Part shown: piece by piece, positions 19,435-28,321 of the stretch | Layout: every line of letters starts with the position of its first letter | Numbering within the stretch: position 1 is the first letter of the stretch | The notes under the pieces: model-generated | Database searches by the model: none | What the model was told of the DNA's origin: nothing | Seen by the model: the letters and a program-made list of their open reading frames with translations, nothing else | Made by a program: the position numbers and the translations under genes | Assembly (NCBI GenBank): GCA_025060325.1 | Contig: JANXBW010000008.1 | Location: forward strand, 1 to 51,585 | Direction of reading: 5' to 3' | DNA length: 51,585 nt | DNA from: Thermoguttaceae bacterium | Lineage (GTDB): Bacteria; Planctomycetota; Planctomycetia; Pirellulales; Thermoguttaceae

Positions 19435-20445
19435 ATGTTTGTTTTGGAAAGTAAGCCGCTTGCCGTTCTTTTCTGCGTGATCACGATGCTGTGTTGGGGG
19501 TCTTGGGCAAATACACAAAAGCTTGCCGGCCGAAACTGGCGGTTCGAGCTTTTCTACTGGGATTACGTCTTCGGTGTGCTTCTGATGTCAGTCATCTTTG
19601 CGTTTACGCTTGGGAGCTTCGGCACCGGTGGCCGGCCCTTTGTCCAGGACTTGCAGCAAGCCGATTGGACCAACATTGGCTCGGCGCTAGCCGGCGGGGC
19701 GCTTTTTAACTTGGCCAACATCCTCTTGGTGGCCGGCATTGCTGTAGCGGGGATGGCGGTGGCCTTTCCGGTAGGGATTGGGACCGCCCTTGTCCTCGGG
19801 GTGCTTGTCAACTACTTGGCCGAGCCAAAAGGCCAAGCAGGTCTTTTGTTTACGGGTGTGGCTCTGATCACCGCCGCGATTATTCTGGATGCAATCGCTT
19901 ATCGACGAATCCCAGGTCAAACGCCGCGAGGGGTCTTTCGGGGCCTTTTGATTGCTGTGTTGTGTGGTGTGCTGATGGGGTTTTTCTACCGATTTGTAGC
20001 AGCGGCAATGCCGGAGCCAGAGCCGGCGAAGTTCCTCAACATGCCCCCCGGCAAACTGAGCCCTTATACGGCCATGGTGTGTTTTGCGGTAGGAGTCCTA
20101 GCCAGCCAGATCGCCTTCAATGTCTCGAAGTTTATTAGCTGGGCGACAGCCGATCCGCCTCCTCCTGTGGATTATTTCCGCGGCAGTTTTCGGGATCACT
20201 TCTGGGGAATAATCGGCGGGATGATCTGGGCGGTGGGAATGACTTTCAGCATCATCGCCATGGGTGTCGCAGGGCCGGCGATTTCTTATGGTCTAGGACA
20301 AGGGGCAACCATGGTCGCCGCTGCTTGGGGGGTGTTTATCTGGCGGGAATTCCGCCAAGCAGCACCTGGCACCGGGGTAATCCTGGCAGCTATGTTTGTG
20401 GCTTATCTAGCCGGCCTTGCCCTGCTTGTAGCCGCCATGGCGTAA
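19435..20445 (+). CDS. GRP/DMT-type membrane permease
   Basis: 336 residues with about ten hydrophobic helices, for example LAVLFCVITMLCWGSW, VFGVLLMSVIFAFTL, NLANILLVAGIAVAGMAVAF, LFTGVALITAAIIL, GLLIAVLCGVLMGFFY and GVILAAMFVAYLAGLALL. The CWGSWANTQKL segment is typical of the glucose/ribose-uptake-like branch of the drug/metabolite transporter superfamily found in Bacteroidetes and Planctomycetes. Good ribosome site GGGGAGGAG before ATG 19435. Substrate unknown; sugar uptake is an inference from the family. Confidence 0.82.
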   Translation: MFVLESKPLAVLFCVITMLCWGSWANTQKLAGRNWRFELFYWDYVFGVLLMSVIFAFTLGSFGTGGRPFVQDLQQADWTNIGSALAGGALFNLANILLVAGIAVAGMAVAFPVGIGTALVLGVLVNYLAEPKGQAGLLFTGVALITAAIILDAIAYRRIPGQTPRGVFRGLLIAVLCGVLMGFFYRFVAAAMPEPEPAKFLNMPPGKLSPYTAMVCFAVGVLASQIAFNVSKFISWATADPPPPVDYFRGSFRDHFWGIIGGMIWAVGMTFSIIAMGVAGPAISYGLGQGATMVAAAWGVFIWREFRQAAPGTGVILAAMFVAYLAGLALLVAAMA

Positions 20446-20835
20446 GCTGCGCCTACCGCTCATTTGAGCCATGTGGTTCTCAATGGACACCCCCTTCCAC
20501 GTGGCGCTAGCTGCGATGGCGGGCACCTGCAGGGTGTTTGCTTTCGCGCGGTGAGGTGAGATCCCCCCTGGGGTGTGCGGAGAAGCTCTTTCGCTGGGTT
20601 AACGGAAGGCTGTGCCAACTGCTTTGGAACTTCTCCCAAACAAAACTCTCAGGCTTCCCCATCGTTTAGACCCGAGCCAAAACAGCGGTTAAGCAGCGCG
20701 CCCCCTGCGGGTACCTTCTTCTGTGGAAGCATCCTGTTTCGGAGCACACCTGGCAATCCCTGGCGGCGCTTGGGCGCCGAGGGCAAGGCCCTCTCGCCAA
20801 ACGTGTCCCGGTACGGTTTCCCGCTGGAACAACAC
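20446..20835. other. Convergent gap between permease and norZ
   Basis: Contains a 9-bp stem-loop (20468-20505) just past the permease stop. No coding sequence recognised. Confidence 0.5.
20468..20505 (+). terminator. Stem-loop downstream of the permease gene
   Basis: GCCATGTGG pairs with CCACGTGGC (one G-T wobble) over a 20-base loop, starting 23 bases after the stop. No T-run, so an intrinsic terminator is uncertain. Confidence 0.3.
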
Positions 20836-23109
20836 TCAGTTTTGGCTATCTATTGGCCGCAGGCGGGGGAATGTGGTCACAAGGAAGTATAGGAGCGGAA
20901 GTGCGCCGATCACGATGATGATTAAATCAGGCACGATCCGGAAGTTGCCTAACCACTGGATGACCGGTAGTTCGTAGAAGTCGGCGCTTCGTGCCCACCA
21001 AGTTCCTCGCTCAAAGGCATGCCAGGCTTGATAAAAGCCAATTGGTAATAGGCCTGTCAACGACATCAGTGCTAAGCCACCGTTGAGGCCCCAAAAGCTT
21101 ATCCCCAGCAGCCGGTCGTTCCAGTGCTCGTCCCGAACCAGTCCCCGCCAGGAAAAAAGTACCAGGGCGATGGCCAACATTCCGTATACACCAAAGAGCG
21201 CCGTGTGCCCGTGGTTGCTTGTCAAATAAGTGGCATGTTCATAGTAGTTGACAAGTGGCAAGTTGATCATAAACCCGAAGATGCCCGCCCCGACAAAGTT
21301 CCACACACTGCTTGCCGTCAGGAAATAAAGCGGCCAGCGGTAGGGGAAAGTTCTGCCGGCCTCGCGAATTGACTTGTACTCCATCCACGCTCGAACAACA
21401 AGGAGCATTAGCGGCACCGGTTCGAGCGAGCTAAACACGCCGCCCATTGCTAGCCAAAAGCTCGGTCCGCCATACCAGAAGTAGTGGTGCGCGGTGCCCG
21501 GAATTCCGGACAGGAACACGAGAATAGCCGTGAGGTAAGCAACTCTCAGGGCCGACTGAGCAGTCACTAGTCCTAGGTGCACAAGAAAGAGGGCAATCAC
21601 CGCCACGCCGAAGAATTCAAAGATGCTTTCCACCCAAATGTGGACGACAAACCACCGCCAATAGTCGGCCACCGTAAGATGGGTCCCCCGGCCATAAAAG
21701 AGTCCAAACCCGAAAAAGCCCACCACCAGCACAGCGCTACAGACATAGAACCATAGCAGTGCTCGCCGGTAGCTTGCCTCGTCGTTATCAGGGTTGCCGC
21801 CGGGCTGTTTTTCCTGTGTATACAGAGCTGGGACGAGTGTGCGGTAGACAATGAGGAGCCAGAAAATAAGCCCTACAAAAAGGAGGATCTGCCACAGACG
21901 CCCCAATTCGAGGTATTCCCACCCCTGATGGCCCAGCCAAAACCACCAATCGCCCAGGCCGCCTTTGATGCTCACAAGCTCGCCCAGAAGACTTCCACCG
22001 GCGACCACCAAAACGGCCACAAAGAGCAGATTGACTAGCGCTGCCTGATACGGGGGTTCCCGGCCCGCGACAAGAGGTGCAAGATAAATGGCTGTGCCCA
22101 CCCAGGAGACGGCAATCCACAAGATTGCAAGCTGCAAGTGCCAGGTCTTCGCCCAGCTATAGGGAATGAGTTGCCCAACAAGCTCAATATAGAATTTGCC
22201 AGGATGAACGGTATAGTGGGCCAATAATCCACCGTGGAGGATCTGGATCACAAAAAGAAGTCCCGCTACCAGAAAGAACTTGGCGGCAGCCCGCTGGCTA
22301 GCAGTCACCGGCAGACTCAGGAGGCGCTCAGCCGCCTGGACCGCTCGGGCCTCCCCGTAGAAAAATTGGTAGCGATGCACAACGTACACTATGATTCCGA
22401 AAACAGCAAACAGACCCAGTACCGAAGCAATTGTCCACACATAAGTGGCAGGTGTTGGCCGATTGCCTACTGTGGGATCAGGTGGCCAGTTGTTGGTGTA
22501 GCTGTAATTGGTGCCGGGACGGTTTGTGCCGGCAGCCCAAGCGGTCCAAAAGAAAAAGTCGGCCAAAGCCCGGCGGTCCTCCCCCGTCGGCACTGTGTTC
22601 GGCAGAAACCCGTAGCGAGCATTGCCTTCGCCCAGCTCGCGATCCCAATACTTCCGGTTTTCTTCAAAAGCATAAGCTTGGCCTTCGGTTAGCCGCAGAA
22701 CGCCTGTCTCCGCCTCATACCGGTTCTGGCGGATCTCGGCGATAACGCGGGAATCGATCTCCGCTTGGGCCGATTGAGTAAGGCTGTCGTAGGTTTGTCC
22801 TTCTGCCTGCTTGGCAGCGTAGAAGTCGCGCATCCACCGCCCGATATTGTGCAGTGTTGTCGCGGAAAAATCAGGCCCGCGGAGAGATCCGTGGCCCCAA
22901 ATGCTCCCGTGGTCCATTAGACCAAAGCGTTGATATGTGTCCTGGCCCCGGCGGAGCATTGCCTCGGTCGTCAGAAGACCACTTGGACCGTGGATTTCCT
23001 TCGGGATGGGCGGGACGTGATCGACGGCCAGATACCCCCCGCCGAGGAGCAGCACCATGGCGATCACAAAGGAAATGACCGCCCCTGCTCGAAGCCTGCG
23101 AATTTCCAT
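20836..23109 (-). CDS. norZ: Quinol-dependent nitric oxide reductase (qNOR)
   Basis: Reduces two NO to N2O using quinol, in the cytoplasmic membrane. 757 residues from ATG at 23109 (GGAG nine bases upstream), the usual qNOR length. The N-terminal part is the fused cytochrome-c-like domain without a heme c motif, containing GSIWGHGSLRGPDF. About 14 TM helices follow with the heme-copper-type ligands: HIWVESIFEF (His plus the Glu residues of the non-heme iron site), GTAHHYFW, and NHGHTALFGVYG for the two b hemes. No norC-like subunit is present, and no other denitrification gene lies in the window, which suggests NO detoxification rather than full denitrification. Its upstream region holds an FNR/DNR-type box at -41.5, and the regulator gene is divergent. 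Confidence 0.95.
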   Translation of the reverse strand: MEIRRLRAGAVISFVIAMVLLLGGGYLAVDHVPPIPKEIHGPSGLLTTEAMLRRGQDTYQRFGLMDHGSIWGHGSLRGPDFSATTLHNIGRWMRDFYAAKQAEGQTYDSLTQSAQAEIDSRVIAEIRQNRYEAETGVLRLTEGQAYAFEENRKYWDRELGEGNARYGFLPNTVPTGEDRRALADFFFWTAWAAGTNRPGTNYSYTNNWPPDPTVGNRPTPATYVWTIASVLGLFAVFGIIVYVVHRYQFFYGEARAVQAAERLLSLPVTASQRAAAKFFLVAGLLFVIQILHGGLLAHYTVHPGKFYIELVGQLIPYSWAKTWHLQLAILWIAVSWVGTAIYLAPLVAGREPPYQAALVNLLFVAVLVVAGGSLLGELVSIKGGLGDWWFWLGHQGWEYLELGRLWQILLFVGLIFWLLIVYRTLVPALYTQEKQPGGNPDNDEASYRRALLWFYVCSAVLVVGFFGFGLFYGRGTHLTVADYWRWFVVHIWVESIFEFFGVAVIALFLVHLGLVTAQSALRVAYLTAILVFLSGIPGTAHHYFWYGGPSFWLAMGGVFSSLEPVPLMLLVVRAWMEYKSIREAGRTFPYRWPLYFLTASSVWNFVGAGIFGFMINLPLVNYYEHATYLTSNHGHTALFGVYGMLAIALVLFSWRGLVRDEHWNDRLLGISFWGLNGGLALMSLTGLLPIGFYQAWHAFERGTWWARSADFYELPVIQWLGNFRIVPDLIIIVIGALPLLYFLVTTFPRLRPIDSQN

Positions 23110-23254
23110 GAGCGATACTCCGTCAAAAGCGTTTTCCGAAGATAGCCTAGAGATCACACAATTCCTATGTGGCCCGGGGTTAGTTTTCCTCCCTAAACAC
23201 AAAAGCACGGAGTCTCAACCGGGCGAAGTAATGGGCTCGCCGTTTTCGATCGCC

Positions 23255-23260
23255 ATTGTA
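23255..23260 (-). promoter_or_regulatory. -10 element (TACAAT) of the norZ promoter
   Basis: Read on the minus strand this is TACAAT, five of six bases matching the consensus. It places +1 near 23248 and gives a leader of about 139 bases. There is no -35 hexamer; the FNR-type box takes that place, as in class II activated promoters. Confidence 0.6.
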
Positions 23261-23282
23261 GTTTCCGGCAATACGGACACTT

Positions 23283-23296
23283 TTGATCTAGGTCAA
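23283..23296. promoter_or_regulatory. FNR/DNR-type operator TTGAT-CTAG-GTCAA
   Basis: Matches TTGAT-N4-ATCAA with a single mismatch. Its centre (23289.5) is 41.5 bases upstream of the norZ start point predicted from TACAAT at 23255-23260. It is also 57 bases before the Crp/Fnr gene. The recognition-helix residues of that regulator (E187, S190, R191) are those that read TTGAT in FNR. Confidence 0.7.
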
Positions 23297-23352
23297 CTTT
23301 TGGTACACAGGAAGGCACCTCGCAACCGAACGGCTTTGGACCTGTTGATCTC

Positions 23353-24042
23353 ATGGCAATGACCGTTATTGAAATCCTGGAACGGTGCCCGCTTTTCAGC
23401 CGGGTGCCGGCAGCGTCGCTTGCTCGGCTGGTGCAGATGGGTCGGGTCGTACGATTTCGCAAGGGGCAGGCCATTTTTCACGAAGGTGAGCCTTGTCCCG
23501 GCATGTACATCATTGGAGTAGGCTCAGTGCGGATCTTTAAGGCCGCCCCCAGTGGCCGCGAAGTAGTCCTCCACTTTGCTGGTCCCGGGCAGACTTTCGC
23601 CGAAGTGGCCGCCATGGCCGACTTTGCCCTTCCTGCCTCGGCCGAGGCAATGGCTCCCACAACATGCGCCCTTTTGCCGGCCGAACCTTTTCGCCGGGCG
23701 CTGGGGGAAGATCATCAACTGTGCCTTGGACTTCTTCAGGGGATGGCCGGGTGGGTCCGCAGCCTCGTGGGACTAATCGAAGACATTGTGCTTCGGGATG
23801 CGCTTGGCCGACTGGCCCGATTCCTACTTGAGCTGCCAGCCGATCCGGAAAACCGCGTTATTCTGCCTGCCCTTCGGCGGCATGTGGCAAGCCGACTGAA
23901 CCTGACAAGCGAGACCCTCTCCCGCTGCATGCGACGATTGGAAGAAGCCGGGCTTATCCTGCCGATGGGCGCTCGTTGCATCCGGCTGCTTGGGCGAAAA
24001 GGTCTGGAGCAAATAGCCAATCAGTTAACGCCGCACTTTTGA
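23353..24042 (+). CDS. Crp/Fnr-family regulator, DNR/NnrR-like
   Basis: 229 residues: a cyclic-nucleotide-binding-like beta-barrel (about 8-120), dimer helix (about 120-150) and winged helix (about 150-225). The recognition helix reads SETLSR; E187, S190 and R191 correspond to the FNR residues that contact TTGAT. There is no N-terminal cysteine group for a 4Fe-4S cluster, so it is not an oxygen-sensing FNR. The divergent qNOR gene points to NO or nitrosative-stress sensing as in DNR/NnrR (inference). ATG at 23353 and 23359 are both possible; neither has a strong ribosome site. The box upstream may also give autoregulation. Confidence 0.85.
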   Translation: MAMTVIEILERCPLFSRVPAASLARLVQMGRVVRFRKGQAIFHEGEPCPGMYIIGVGSVRIFKAAPSGREVVLHFAGPGQTFAEVAAMADFALPASAEAMAPTTCALLPAEPFRRALGEDHQLCLGLLQGMAGWVRSLVGLIEDIVLRDALGRLARFLLELPADPENRVILPALRRHVASRLNLTSETLSRCMRRLEEAGLILPMGARCIRLLGRKGLEQIANQLTPHF

Positions 24043-24477
24043 GAAGTCGCACACGGGGTCAGTTTTTCCACATCAGTTTCACCCGGGGCACATGCCCTCG
24101 AAGACTGGAATGGGCGGAAACGTCGCAGGGCGAGGACACACCCAGCGGAAAAATCGGCACCATAGCGTCGGCTTAGGCCAGCCGGGCCATTTTGTGCACG
24201 AAACGCTTGCTAGTCTTTTGAGTCGTTTAGAGTTCTTGGGTAGACAATCTCATGGGAGGAGGGAGGCGAGGGGCGCTACTGTCCAGGGCGAAAAAATTAG
24301 GTCGCCTAGAATGCGGCCACCTCCGGACCCTCGCTCAAAAAGCCGCCGCTGCTTGTCAAAAAGAACCCGATCGAAGGATCGACCTGTAAATCGCAAAAGC
24401 CAGCCAGTAATCTTGCCGGCGCAAAGAGCGGTTTATCCGGAAAATAGGCCGCAAGCGCCGCCCCCGAAAAAGGGGAA
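24043..24477. other. Convergent gap, nothing recognised
   Basis: Lies between the 3' ends of the Crp/Fnr gene and the YqgE gene. No gene, RNA or clear terminator seen. Confidence 0.45.
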
Positions 24478-25029
24478 TCAATTGAGCTCCGCATGGAGTG
24501 GCAGCTGTGGCAGCCGAAGGGCTTCGCGGATAATCGACCGGCCCACCTGGTAAGTAAGCCGCCGCCAAAGGCTACTTTCCTCGCTAAAGACATCTTCAAC
24601 GGTGGCAGGTAATGTCAACCACGCCCCTTCGCGAAGTTCCCGCTCCAATTGCCCCTTGCCCCAACCCGAGTGACCGATGAAAAGCCGGAAGGGTTGGTCG
24701 GCCTCTTCGACGAGCTGTTCTAGCTTGTCACGAGCGGCGCAAAAGAATAACCCGGGAATGACCTCTAGCTCGGCCAAATCAGGGCGAGTATGGATGGCAA
24801 TTAACGGCCCAGACACTGGCCCGCCAATATGGAGCGGCTGGGAAGCCTTGCACGGCTTGCCGGTAAGATGCTCCCAGAGCTCCTTAACAGACCGATTGGT
24901 CGCCCGGTTGACAATCACCCCAAAGGCACCGTCGGCATCGTGGTGAATCATAAGCACGACGGTGCGGATGAAGTTCGGATCGCCAAGCTCCGGGGTGGCA
25001 ACCAAAAAATGCCCTTTGAGAGAATGCAT
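24478..25029 (-). CDS. YqgE/AlgH family protein (UPF0301)
   Basis: 183 residues from ATG at 25029, with AGGAG eight bases upstream; the open frame runs further to 25236, but the family begins at LKGHFLVATPEL. Family blocks seen: DPNFIRTVVLMIHHD, GAFGVIVNR, LHIGGPVSGP, FRLFIGHSGWGKGQLERE and EGAWLTLPA. The length matches the family (about 185). Members are widespread, small, cytosolic, and of unsettled function. It is divergent from the ceramidase-like gene, 140 bases apart. Confidence 0.93.
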   Translation of the reverse strand: MHSLKGHFLVATPELGDPNFIRTVVLMIHHDADGAFGVIVNRATNRSVKELWEHLTGKPCKASQPLHIGGPVSGPLIAIHTRPDLAELEVIPGLFFCAARDKLEQLVEEADQPFRLFIGHSGWGKGQLERELREGAWLTLPATVEDVFSEESSLWRRLTYQVGRSIIREALRLPQLPLHAELN

Positions 25030-25169
25030 AAAGGCCGCTCCTGCCCAGGCCGGACCTGTCAATTGTTTCCCAGTCCTCCCCATTCTAATATTACGATTTG
25101 CCTGGGCCAAAAGCTTACACGCCCGTGGCGAAACTCCGTACCGATCTCGCGCTAAAGGAGATGCTTGCG

Positions 25170-26591
25170 ATGAGGATCCCCCCAGGATGCACGATTGGGG
25201 CGAGGGGCTTTTTTGTTTGGCTAGGGCTGGCAACATTGGCCGTGGGAGCGGTTTTCTTCGCGGGCCAAAACCCCAGCTTGGCCCAGGAGGGCTGGCAAGC
25301 GGGGGTGGCGGCAGTCAAGATCACGCCTGAACCCGGGCTGTGGATGGCCGGCTTCGCAGCACGTGATCAGGCAGCGCAGGGAACGCTCCAAGATCTTTGG
25401 GCCAAGGCCTTGGTCCTTCAGGACGCAAAGGGGCGGAAGGCACTCCTGGTAAGTGCCGACTTTTTGGGTTTTACACGGTCGTTAGGGGAATATTTGTGCA
25501 CAGAGATCCAGCGCCGCTGGCAAATTCCTCGCGAGCGGATCATGCTTTGCTGTACACATACACACTCTGGGCCAGTTATCGAAGGGGCACTGTACGATAT
25601 TTATCCGCTCGATGATGCGCAGCGGGAGAAGATATCCCGATATACCCGATGGCTTGAAGGCAAATTGGTCGAAGCCGTCGAGTCGGCTATGGCTCGGCTG
25701 GAACCGGTAGCTCTGTACGCCGGGGAGGGCACGGCCACATTTGCCGTCAATCGGCGGAACAATCGGGAGGCTGATGTTGTAAAGCTCCGGGAGGAAGGCA
25801 AGCCGCTGGCCGGCCCGAGCGACTATCGTGTACCCGTGCTTGCCGTCCGCCGGGCTGACGGATCACTGAAAGCTGTCGTCTTTCACTATGCCTGTCACAC
25901 CACAGTCTTGTCGCTTTACCAATGGCACGGGGATTACGCTGGGTGTGCCCAGCTTGAATTAGAAAAACGGTATCCCGGCGCAACGGCCATTTTCTGCATC
26001 GGCTGCGGAGCCGACCAAAATGCCCTTCCCCGCCGAACGGTAGAGCTCGCTGAGCAGTACGGGCAACAGCTGGCCCAAGCCGTGGCGGCCGTCTTGGACG
26101 GCCAAATGCGTGCCGTTCCGCCGCGGCTTGAAGCGCACTTCGAGCTAATTCGTTTAGATTACGAAGTGGTCGATCGGCCCACGTTGGAGGCCGCAGCTTC
26201 CCAGAGCACCTACGTAGCCCGCTGGGCACGACGACTTTTAGCCGCGCTTGATCGCGGAGAGAGTTTTCCCAATTGGTATCCCTATCCGGTTCAAGTATGG
26301 CTACTGGGCGACAACCAATGGTGGATTGCTTTAGGTGGCGAGGTGGTTGTGGATTATGCCCTTCGACTGGGAGAGCTTTACGGTTCGTCCACTTGGGTAA
26401 CTGGGTACACGAATGACGTGATGGCGTACATTCCGTCCCGCCGAGTGTGGCAAGAGGGCGGGTACGAGTCCGGGGCATTTTCCGTTTACGGATTACCTGC
26501 CAAGCGATGGTCCGAAGATATCGAAACGCGGATCCTCGCCGCCGTCGCCCGGGGGATGGAGGCCTGCCGGACCAAGCTTGCCCAACCATAG
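25170..26591 (+). CDS. Secreted neutral/alkaline non-lysosomal ceramidase-like hydrolase
   Basis: 473 residues from ATG at 25170; AAAGGAG lies nine bases upstream, and ATG 25161 is too close to it. The N-terminus has a signal-peptide-like hydrophobic segment FFVWLGLATLAVGAVFFAG ending near SLAQ. The mature protein matches the N-terminal catalytic domain of neutral ceramidases: VAAVKITPEPGLWMAGF, CCTHTHSGPVIEG (zinc-binding His cluster), FHYACHTTVLS, WHGDYAG and FCIGCGADQNALPRR. It lacks the C-terminal Ig-like domain of true ceramidases (about 650-700 residues), so the real substrate may not be ceramide. Close planctomycete relatives are annotated only as hypothetical or ceramidase-like. Confidence 0.82.
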   Translation: MRIPPGCTIGARGFFVWLGLATLAVGAVFFAGQNPSLAQEGWQAGVAAVKITPEPGLWMAGFAARDQAAQGTLQDLWAKALVLQDAKGRKALLVSADFLGFTRSLGEYLCTEIQRRWQIPRERIMLCCTHTHSGPVIEGALYDIYPLDDAQREKISRYTRWLEGKLVEAVESAMARLEPVALYAGEGTATFAVNRRNNREADVVKLREEGKPLAGPSDYRVPVLAVRRADGSLKAVVFHYACHTTVLSLYQWHGDYAGCAQLELEKRYPGATAIFCIGCGADQNALPRRTVELAEQYGQQLAQAVAAVLDGQMRAVPPRLEAHFELIRLDYEVVDRPTLEAAASQSTYVARWARRLLAALDRGESFPNWYPYPVQVWLLGDNQWWIALGGEVVVDYALRLGELYGSSTWVTGYTNDVMAYIPSRRVWQEGGYESGAFSVYGLPAKRWSEDIETRILAAVARGMEACRTKLAQP

Positions 26592-26840
26592 TCTTGCCGG
26601 CCACGGAAGATCTAGCCCCAGGACTAACCGGCAAAACTGTCAAGCTGCACCATCCATAGCAAGAAGCGCCCCGTATCCCCGCCGGAATACTGTCCACTGC
26701 AACTGGCAACCCTTGGCAGATAGGCTTACCTATGGTTTGAGCAGGGAATAAGGAAGGAGAAAGCGCCACGCGGCCCGAAGTAGCGCTGGTCAAGGTGCGG
26801 GGAGATTGGTCAACATCCAGATCTTGAGGGAGACTTGGCA

Positions 26841-28175
26841 ATGAATCGGCGGATTTCGCGACGAAGCTATCTAAAAATTGTAGCCGCGGCTAGCACCCTC
26901 ACTATTGCTCCAGCCGGCAGCGCCCGGGCGTACAAAGCCAACGAGAAAATCAACATTGGGATAATTGGTGCCGGCGGCCGGGGAGCAGCCAATTCCGACG
27001 CGGTGGCCCAGGAAAATGTGGTGGCACTATGTGATGTCGACAGGCGGTTCCTGGAAGGTCGGGCAAAGAAATTCACCGGCGCCCGGACGTACACCGACTT
27101 CCGGGAGATGCTCGACCGAGAGAAGAACTTGGATGCCGTCGTGGTGAGCACGCCGGACCATACCCACGCTGTGGCAAGTATTCGGGCGATGCGGCAGGGC
27201 CTCCATTGCTATTGCGAAAAGCCTCTCACGCACAATGTGGCAGAGGCCCGGCTGATGGCCAAGGTGGCCGCCGAGAAAAAGCTTGCCACCCAAATGGGCA
27301 CTGGCGGTCGGGCCAGCGAAGAGTACGCCCGAATTGCCGAAATCATCCGCGCCGGTGCCATCGGCGATGTCAAAGAGGCCCACTTTTGGACCAATCGGCC
27401 CATTTGGCCCCAGGGGTTTGACCGTCCACCAGGCGAAGATCCCGTGCCGGATTGGCTCAATTGGGATGCGTTCATCGGGCCGGCGCCCATGCGTCCGTAT
27501 AAGGCTCGCTGGCCGGAAGGCCATCCCGTTTACAATTTGCCGCCTAGTCAACGCCGGGCGGAAGTGTATCATCCTTTCGTCTGGCGAGGCTGGTGGGACT
27601 TCGGCACCGGTGCTTTGGGCGACATTGCGCCGCACATGTGGTCCGGGATCTGGTGGGCCTTTGATCTGAAGGCACCCAAACGGGTGGAAGTGGTCGACGT
27701 TTCCGGGCCGGTCACCGAGATGTTCCCCGCTTGGAGCATTGTGAAATTCATCTTCCCCATCCCCGGTACCGATAAGACGATTGATGTCTACTGGTACGAT
27801 GGCGGGAAGCATCCGCCCACCGAACTTGTCAACATGCAGAACGTGCCAGAAGGCGGATGGATTATCGTCGGCACTAAAGCCATCATCGGCACGGGCAACA
27901 AGTCGCTGGGGGCATTCGCCGATGTGCCGCGGACCTTGCCACGCTTCAAGGACATGTACAGAAGCTGGCTGGATGCCATCCGCGCTGGCGATCCGGACAT
28001 GCCTAGCTGCCCCTTCCATTTTGCCGGCCCCATGACGGAGGCCTACTTGCTGGGCAATATCGCCCTAAAGCTGGGCCAGCCGATCGAATGGGACGCCGAG
28101 GCCTTCCGCGTCACCTCCCCAGCGGAAGGGAACGCTTACGTAAGTCGCGAATACCGCAAGGGCTGGGAGTTGTAA
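26841..28175 (+). CDS. Gfo/Idh/MocA-family oxidoreductase with Tat signal
   Basis: 444 residues from ATG at 26841 (GAGGGAG ten bases upstream). The N-terminus SRRSYLKIV followed by a hydrophobic, Ala-rich stretch and SARA is a textbook twin-arginine signal, so it is probably folded with NAD(P) in the cytosol and exported. The Rossmann motif GIIGAGGRGAAN, the STPDHTHA block and the signature EKPLTHNVAEARLMAKVA identify the family. The C-terminal part has the WNWDAFIGPAP-like and WWDFGTGALGDI blocks seen in the many exported planctomycete and Bacteroidetes members. It likely acts on sugars or sugar alcohols; the exact substrate is unknown. It precedes a sulfatase fusion on the same strand. Confidence 0.9.
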   Translation: MNRRISRRSYLKIVAAASTLTIAPAGSARAYKANEKINIGIIGAGGRGAANSDAVAQENVVALCDVDRRFLEGRAKKFTGARTYTDFREMLDREKNLDAVVVSTPDHTHAVASIRAMRQGLHCYCEKPLTHNVAEARLMAKVAAEKKLATQMGTGGRASEEYARIAEIIRAGAIGDVKEAHFWTNRPIWPQGFDRPPGEDPVPDWLNWDAFIGPAPMRPYKARWPEGHPVYNLPPSQRRAEVYHPFVWRGWWDFGTGALGDIAPHMWSGIWWAFDLKAPKRVEVVDVSGPVTEMFPAWSIVKFIFPIPGTDKTIDVYWYDGGKHPPTELVNMQNVPEGGWIIVGTKAIIGTGNKSLGAFADVPRTLPRFKDMYRSWLDAIRAGDPDMPSCPFHFAGPMTEAYLLGNIALKLGQPIEWDAEAFRVTSPAEGNAYVSREYRKGWEL

Positions 28176-28321
28176 ACAAAGAACCTACCCCAACCGCTTG
28201 ATTTTGGAAGCGTAATGCGGCCCGGAGAGGGTGTGCGCAAGAAAAGCCCTTAACCAGGTTTGGGCTTGGGCGCGGCCGGGTAACCGAGACCTTTCCGCAA
28301 AATTTTTGCCGGGAGAAGCTT

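Noticed and set aside
23109-23208. Upstream GTG start for norZ at 23208
   Set aside because: The extra 33 residues are not part of qNOR proteins, while ATG 23109 has GGAG at proper spacing and begins just before the first TM helix.
25747-26841. A 364-codon minus-strand open frame
   Set aside because: It is antisense to the ceramidase-like gene over most of its length, has Arg/Pro/Ser-rich composition, no family motif and no ribosome site. It is an effect of codon bias in the real gene.
27027-28019. A 330-codon minus-strand open frame
   Set aside because: Fully antisense to the Gfo/Idh/MocA gene, whose motifs and Tat signal are unambiguous.
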